From positions 434,001-498,000 of the forward strand of contig JAIVFI010000016.1 in NCBI GenBank assembly GCA_025558095.1: DNA of 64,000 bases, in the 5' to 3' direction. The notes beneath the pieces are model-generated. The model was given only the letters and a program-made list of their open reading frames with translations. It searched no databases and was not told where the DNA came from. This stretch comes from Hyaloraphidium curvatum (Eukaryota > Monoblepharomycota > Hyaloraphidiomycetes > Hyaloraphidiales > Hyaloraphidiaceae). The position numbers and the translations under genes are program-made. The first letter of the stretch is position 1; every line of letters starts with the position of its first letter. Shown here one piece after another: positions 61,161 to 64,000 of this stretch.

Positions 61161-63185
61161 ATGACGACGTACAACGCCAGCGCTGCGCGCGCGTTCCAGC
61201 GCTACGGCCACGGCGTCGACGCGGTGTACGACGAGAGCAGCGGGCGGTACCTCGTTGTGTACTCGCTCAACACGGCGGCGGCGGGGGCCGCGTGGCGCCA
61301 CGACGTGCGCGGCTTCTTCGTCGACCCCGGCCGCGGCAACGCGACGGCGCCGTTCGACCTCGCCGCGACGGGCAACGCGAAGGAGCCGTCGTCGGCCGCC
61401 GTGTCGTCCGCCGGCCGGCTGCTCGTGACGGCCGAGGAGGGCGCAAAGGCCGACGGCTGGGACGCGCTGCCGGCCGCCGCCGCCCTGCAGACGTCGCAGT
61501 CGTTCGGCGTGTGGGACCTCAGGGGGCTGGCCGCCGGCGCAAACGGCCCCCCGCCGGTGACGCGCCTGTGGGGCGCCGCGGACATCGAGGGCGGCCACTC
61601 GGGCCACGTGTCGGCGCTGGGCGAGGACTTCCTCATCGCGTACGGCGAGGGCCGCACCGCAGTGCAGGACGACGGCGCCGGCCTGGGCCCGCTGGTCGGC
61701 AACACGGTCAGGGCCTGGCGCGTGGCCTCGGACGGCAGCCTCAAGGAGCCCGGCCCGCTGGTCGTGTCGCCCGACACGGGCGGCGAGGCAAAGGACTTTT
61801 GGCCGCTGGTGGCGTCGTCGGCCGACGCGGGCAACTGGATCGTGGTGTGGCAGCGCTACCCGTCGCGGCAGCTGTGGTCGCAGCTCGTCTCCTCCGCCGG
61901 CCAGGTGCTCGCCGACCCGGGCGCCGTGCTCGTGGCGTCCAACATCATGTGGTACCACTACACGGTCGAGTACTCGCGCCAGCTGGACCGCTTCCTGGTG
62001 CTGGGCCGAATGGTGGAGGCGCAGTACCCCGCCTCGGCGCAGCCGCTGGGCTCGACGGGCGGCTTCTTGGCGAGCATCTCGCCGAAAACGGGCGAGATCG
62101 ACTTCATCTCGACGGGGCTGCTGAGCCCCGTGCGCGAGTGCAAGATGATCTTCGTGGACGCGCCGAAGACGCCCAGCCAGGGCGGGAACCCGTACGGCCG
62201 CCGGCGCCTCAACAGGCGGTCTGGCCCGGGAGACGGCGGCAGCGGCCCGCCGGTAATGCGCAGGGTCGAGCAGCCTGCCGGTCTGTGGGAGCACGTCCCC
62301 GTCTCCCCGGGCGAGCCCGGCTACCCGTACGCCTCCTTCCCGGACTTTGACCCGCACGACGACCCGCACGGCCACCTCGCCCCGCGGCAGGCCGCCCCCA
62401 AAACCGTCGCCTACGTCGTCTACCCCACCGACGTGAACCGTCTGGCGCTCATCAACGTCACCGTCACCGAGGCCACGCCGTGGTACAACCTCACCGTCAC
62501 GGAGTTCTTCCCCGGGGTGGGCACCGACGGCTACGCGTACCAGAACGGCACGACGCAGCTGCAGCGCGTCGCGTTCCACTCCCTGACCGCGCGCGGCATG
62601 CGCAACACCCACCACTCGGTCGACGCCTTTGCGACCGGCAGCGAGGTAAAGACCGGCACGGGGGACGGGTACCAGCCCACCCCGATCGACCCCTCCGCTG
62701 CCGACGGCGCGTTCACCATCCTCGCCGCCATCTTCACCACCCTCTTTGTGTTGTTTACGTTCGGCATCGGCTACTGGAAGATGTGGGAGGCCGGCGACGG
62801 GTGCTTCAAGCGGTGCCCCCGCAAAAAGCGCTCCCGCCCGCCGGGGATCCAGGCGCCGACGCCCGGGCCGGCCCCGCAGCAGGCGATGCAGGCGTACGCC
62901 CCGCCGCAGGCGCAGGTGCCGGAGGACAGGGTGGCGCTGATGCACGCCGACGCGCAGTCGGTCGCGGACGGGTACGGGGGCAACGGGTACCCCCCGCAGG
63001 CGGGCAATGGGTATCCCGCGCAGGCGGGCAACGGGTACCCCCCGCAGGCCCAGCCCCAGGGGGGGAACGCGGTCTACCCCGGGGTGGAGCGGTACCTGGA
63101 AGATCCGATGCCGCGGCCGAGCGAGGACGAGTTCGAGGTGCCGACGTGGGACATGGCGGTGGACAGGCGGAGCCCGGTGCGGTAG
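61161..63185 (+). CDS. Large beta-propeller-like type I membrane protein
   Basis: 674 residues from the first ATG (61161), single exon as seen. The ectodomain shows repeats of the kind DAVYDESSGRYLVVYSLNT, GHVSALGEDFLIAYGEG, WPLVASSADAGNWIVVWQRY and YTVEYSRQLDRFLVLGRM, suggesting blades of a beta-propeller. NxT/S sites are frequent (ALINVTVTEATPWYNLTVTE). One helix (FTILAAIFTTLFVLFTFGIG) is followed by Cys/basic residues and a Pro/Gln/Gly cytosolic tail with three near-identical 8-residue repeats. No signal peptide is seen at the start, so an upstream exon with a signal sequence probably lies in 60901-61160, or the start is farther upstream in the open frame (to 61038). No named family recognised. 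Stop TAG 63183-63185. Confidence 0.65.
   Translation: MTTYNASAARAFQRYGHGVDAVYDESSGRYLVVYSLNTAAAGAAWRHDVRGFFVDPGRGNATAPFDLAATGNAKEPSSAAVSSAGRLLVTAEEGAKADGWDALPAAAALQTSQSFGVWDLRGLAAGANGPPPVTRLWGAADIEGGHSGHVSALGEDFLIAYGEGRTAVQDDGAGLGPLVGNTVRAWRVASDGSLKEPGPLVVSPDTGGEAKDFWPLVASSADAGNWIVVWQRYPSRQLWSQLVSSAGQVLADPGAVLVASNIMWYHYTVEYSRQLDRFLVLGRMVEAQYPASAQPLGSTGGFLASISPKTGEIDFISTGLLSPVRECKMIFVDAPKTPSQGGNPYGRRRLNRRSGPGDGGSGPPVMRRVEQPAGLWEHVPVSPGEPGYPYASFPDFDPHDDPHGHLAPRQAAPKTVAYVVYPTDVNRLALINVTVTEATPWYNLTVTEFFPGVGTDGYAYQNGTTQLQRVAFHSLTARGMRNTHHSVDAFATGSEVKTGTGDGYQPTPIDPSAADGAFTILAAIFTTLFVLFTFGIGYWKMWEAGDGCFKRCPRKKRSRPPGIQAPTPGPAPQQAMQAYAPPQAQVPEDRVALMHADAQSVADGYGGNGYPPQAGNGYPAQAGNGYPPQAQPQGGNAVYPGVERYLEDPMPRPSEDEFEVPTWDMAVDRRSPVR
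62980..63054 (+). repeat. 24-bp tandem repeat coding GNGYPPQA
   Basis: Three consecutive, slightly diverged 24-bp units encode GNGYPPQA, GNGYPAQA, GNGYPPQA in the cytosolic tail of the propeller-like membrane protein. The copies differ by synonymous and few non-synonymous changes, suggesting in-frame expansion that is still variable in length. Confidence 0.8.
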
Positions 63186-63327
63186 CGGCCGCGGGGTGCG
63201 CGTGCCAGGTGCCATCTCTATGCGCTGTATGTATGGATGCCGCGGCGCGGTCTATGTAGCCAGATGCCTCTCTTGTGCCGCATGGACCGATATCCCGCAC
63301 ACCAACCTCCGAACGCGCACCGGGCGG

Positions 63328-64000
63328 TCACGCCCCCTTCTTTGCCTCCGCTCCCACCGCATCCACCCCCCCGGGCGCCAGCATTACCGCCGCCAGCGGC
63401 GCCACGGCCGCCTGCGCCAGCCCGAACCCGAGGGCATCCCACCCCGGGTATCCCTGCAGGAGGTAGAAGGGCGCCGTGAAGGCCGCCAGCATCACACCGT
63501 TGTTGCCCTCCTCCAGCACCTCCTTGTCCTTCCCCGCCTCCGGGTCCCGGAGCAGCAACGGTTCCAGCAGCTCCCTGCTCATGCTCCGGATCCCCATGAG
63601 CGCGAAGAAGGCCTGGACCAGGTTGACGCCGGGGAGGAGCGACAGCGGGGCGGCCAGGAGGAGGAGCGTCCACTGGCCGGTCTTGTAGAGGTAGAAGGAG
63701 CCCAGGAGGGGCACGACGAGGGTGCGGATGGGGCGGTAGCCGAGGGCAAAGTGGGCCAAGAGGGAGACGGATTGGGTCTGCAGGGTCCTGGCCCCGAACA
63801 GCGCGACGGCGCGGCGGAAGGGGATCTTCTGCGATTGCGGGGCGAGGGATCGGATGCGGGAGGCTTCGGCGGACGCCGGCTTGGATGCCGATGGCGGCGG
63901 GAGGCCGGCGAAGAAGAGGGCGTCCAGCGGGGCCGAAAAGACCTGCCGCACGAAGCTGAGCCCGATTTGAGTGAACCGAGCCGTCCTGACGCGCTCTTCG
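63328..64000 (-). CDS. Multi-pass membrane protein, possibly EI24/outer-spore-wall (LDS/RRT8)-like; 5' end outside window
   Basis: The frame is open from the window edge to TGA at 63328-63330, giving at least 223 residues; the true start lies beyond position 64000. Hydrophobic segments are LVVPLLGSFYLYKTGQWTLL, LLAAPLSLLPGVNLVQAFFA and VMLAAFTAPFYLLQGYPGW, with a final alanine-rich helix. The segment LPGVNLVQAFFALMGIRSMS with a following charged stretch recalls the EI24/LDS family, in which a proline-containing membrane loop precedes a conserved polar helix, but the match is weak. Convergent with the propeller-like gene, about 140 bp apart. Confidence 0.4.
   Translation of the reverse strand, partial: EERVRTARFTQIGLSFVRQVFSAPLDALFFAGLPPPSASKPASAEASRIRSLAPQSQKIPFRRAVALFGARTLQTQSVSLLAHFALGYRPIRTLVVPLLGSFYLYKTGQWTLLLLAAPLSLLPGVNLVQAFFALMGIRSMSRELLEPLLLRDPEAGKDKEVLEEGNNGVMLAAFTAPFYLLQGYPGWDALGFGLAQAAVAPLAAVMLAPGGVDAVGAEAKKGA

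Noticed and set aside
61008-63215. 735-residue open frame on the minus strand
   Set aside because: It is the shadow of the propeller-like gene on the plus strand; its Arg/His/Val-rich composition is typical of antisense frames in GC-rich DNA.
1-64000. CRISPR arrays, operons, insertion sequences, phage or plasmid features
   Set aside because: Introns, eukaryotic gene families and absence of Shine-Dalgarno-like spacing or repeat-spacer arrays argue against any prokaryotic system; no transposase or terminal repeats seen.

Overview
The window is nuclear DNA of a GC-rich, compact, intron-bearing eukaryote. Almost every gene is broken into exons by very short spliceosomal introns, mostly 49-65 nt, with GTGGGT-like donors and CAG acceptors. 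The products are eukaryotic: SAGA subunit ADA2, p24/TMED, SF3A2, eS26, muskelin, TFIIF-alpha, CAP, OSBP and SKI2 remnants. TAA, TAG and TGA all end genes, so the standard code applies. A stand-alone thymidylate synthase, muskelin, an ELMO-like protein, CAP, a fungal TRP/FLC-like channel, a cytochrome b5-acyl-CoA dehydrogenase fusion, a TMEM135-like protein and a CotH-kinase protein together suggest an opisthokont, most likely an early-diverging (chytrid-like) fungus. That placement is inference, not proof.

Layout. 1-13 kb: ADA2 (5' end outside the window), a p24 cargo receptor, an ELMO-like protein, a double ZNRD2-domain protein, SF3A2, eS26, muskelin and an M17 leucyl aminopeptidase. 13-24 kb: a membrane-anchored methyltransferase, a small charged protein, a large TRP/FLC-like channel, thymidylate synthase, a WKF-domain nucleolar-type protein, a secreted subtilase and a mitochondrial glycine-rich RNA-binding protein. 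24-38 kb: a GATA factor, a CotH-like protein, an orphan type I membrane protein, a Cdc25/rhodanese phosphatase, a SETD6/Rkm4-like methyltransferase, TMEM135-like, OSBP and a GST-like protein. 38-50 kb: TFIIF-alpha, a CBS protein, hydroxyacid dehydrogenase, ABC1 kinase, a zinc-finger/RG-tail protein, aldehyde dehydrogenase and MTA phosphorylase. 50-54.5 kb: two intronless genes (metallo-beta-lactamase-like and DUF1801) and the b5-acyl-CoA dehydrogenase. 54.6-57.7 kb: a disturbed block with a small zinc-finger gene, frame-broken remnants of a SKI2-type helicase C-terminus joined to a fibronectin-III segment, and a frame-broken MYND gene. 57.7-64 kb: CAP, a glycosyltransferase, a beta-propeller-like membrane protein and a membrane protein that runs off the end.

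The genes are mostly housekeeping and form no operon or metabolic cluster. The main organising feature is head-to-head arrangement: about thirteen divergent pairs share intergenic spaces of roughly 70-450 bp. The most unusual parts are the 54.6-57.7 kb block, a spliced stop codon in the b5-acyl-CoA dehydrogenase, a GC-AG intron in the aldehyde dehydrogenase, the GTGGGT donor preference, and several lineage-specific architectures (double ZNRD2, Cys/His insert in a SET domain, very large channel ectodomain).

All exon models were built by eye from open frames, splice dinucleotides, phase matching and remembered family sequences. No alignment or search was run.
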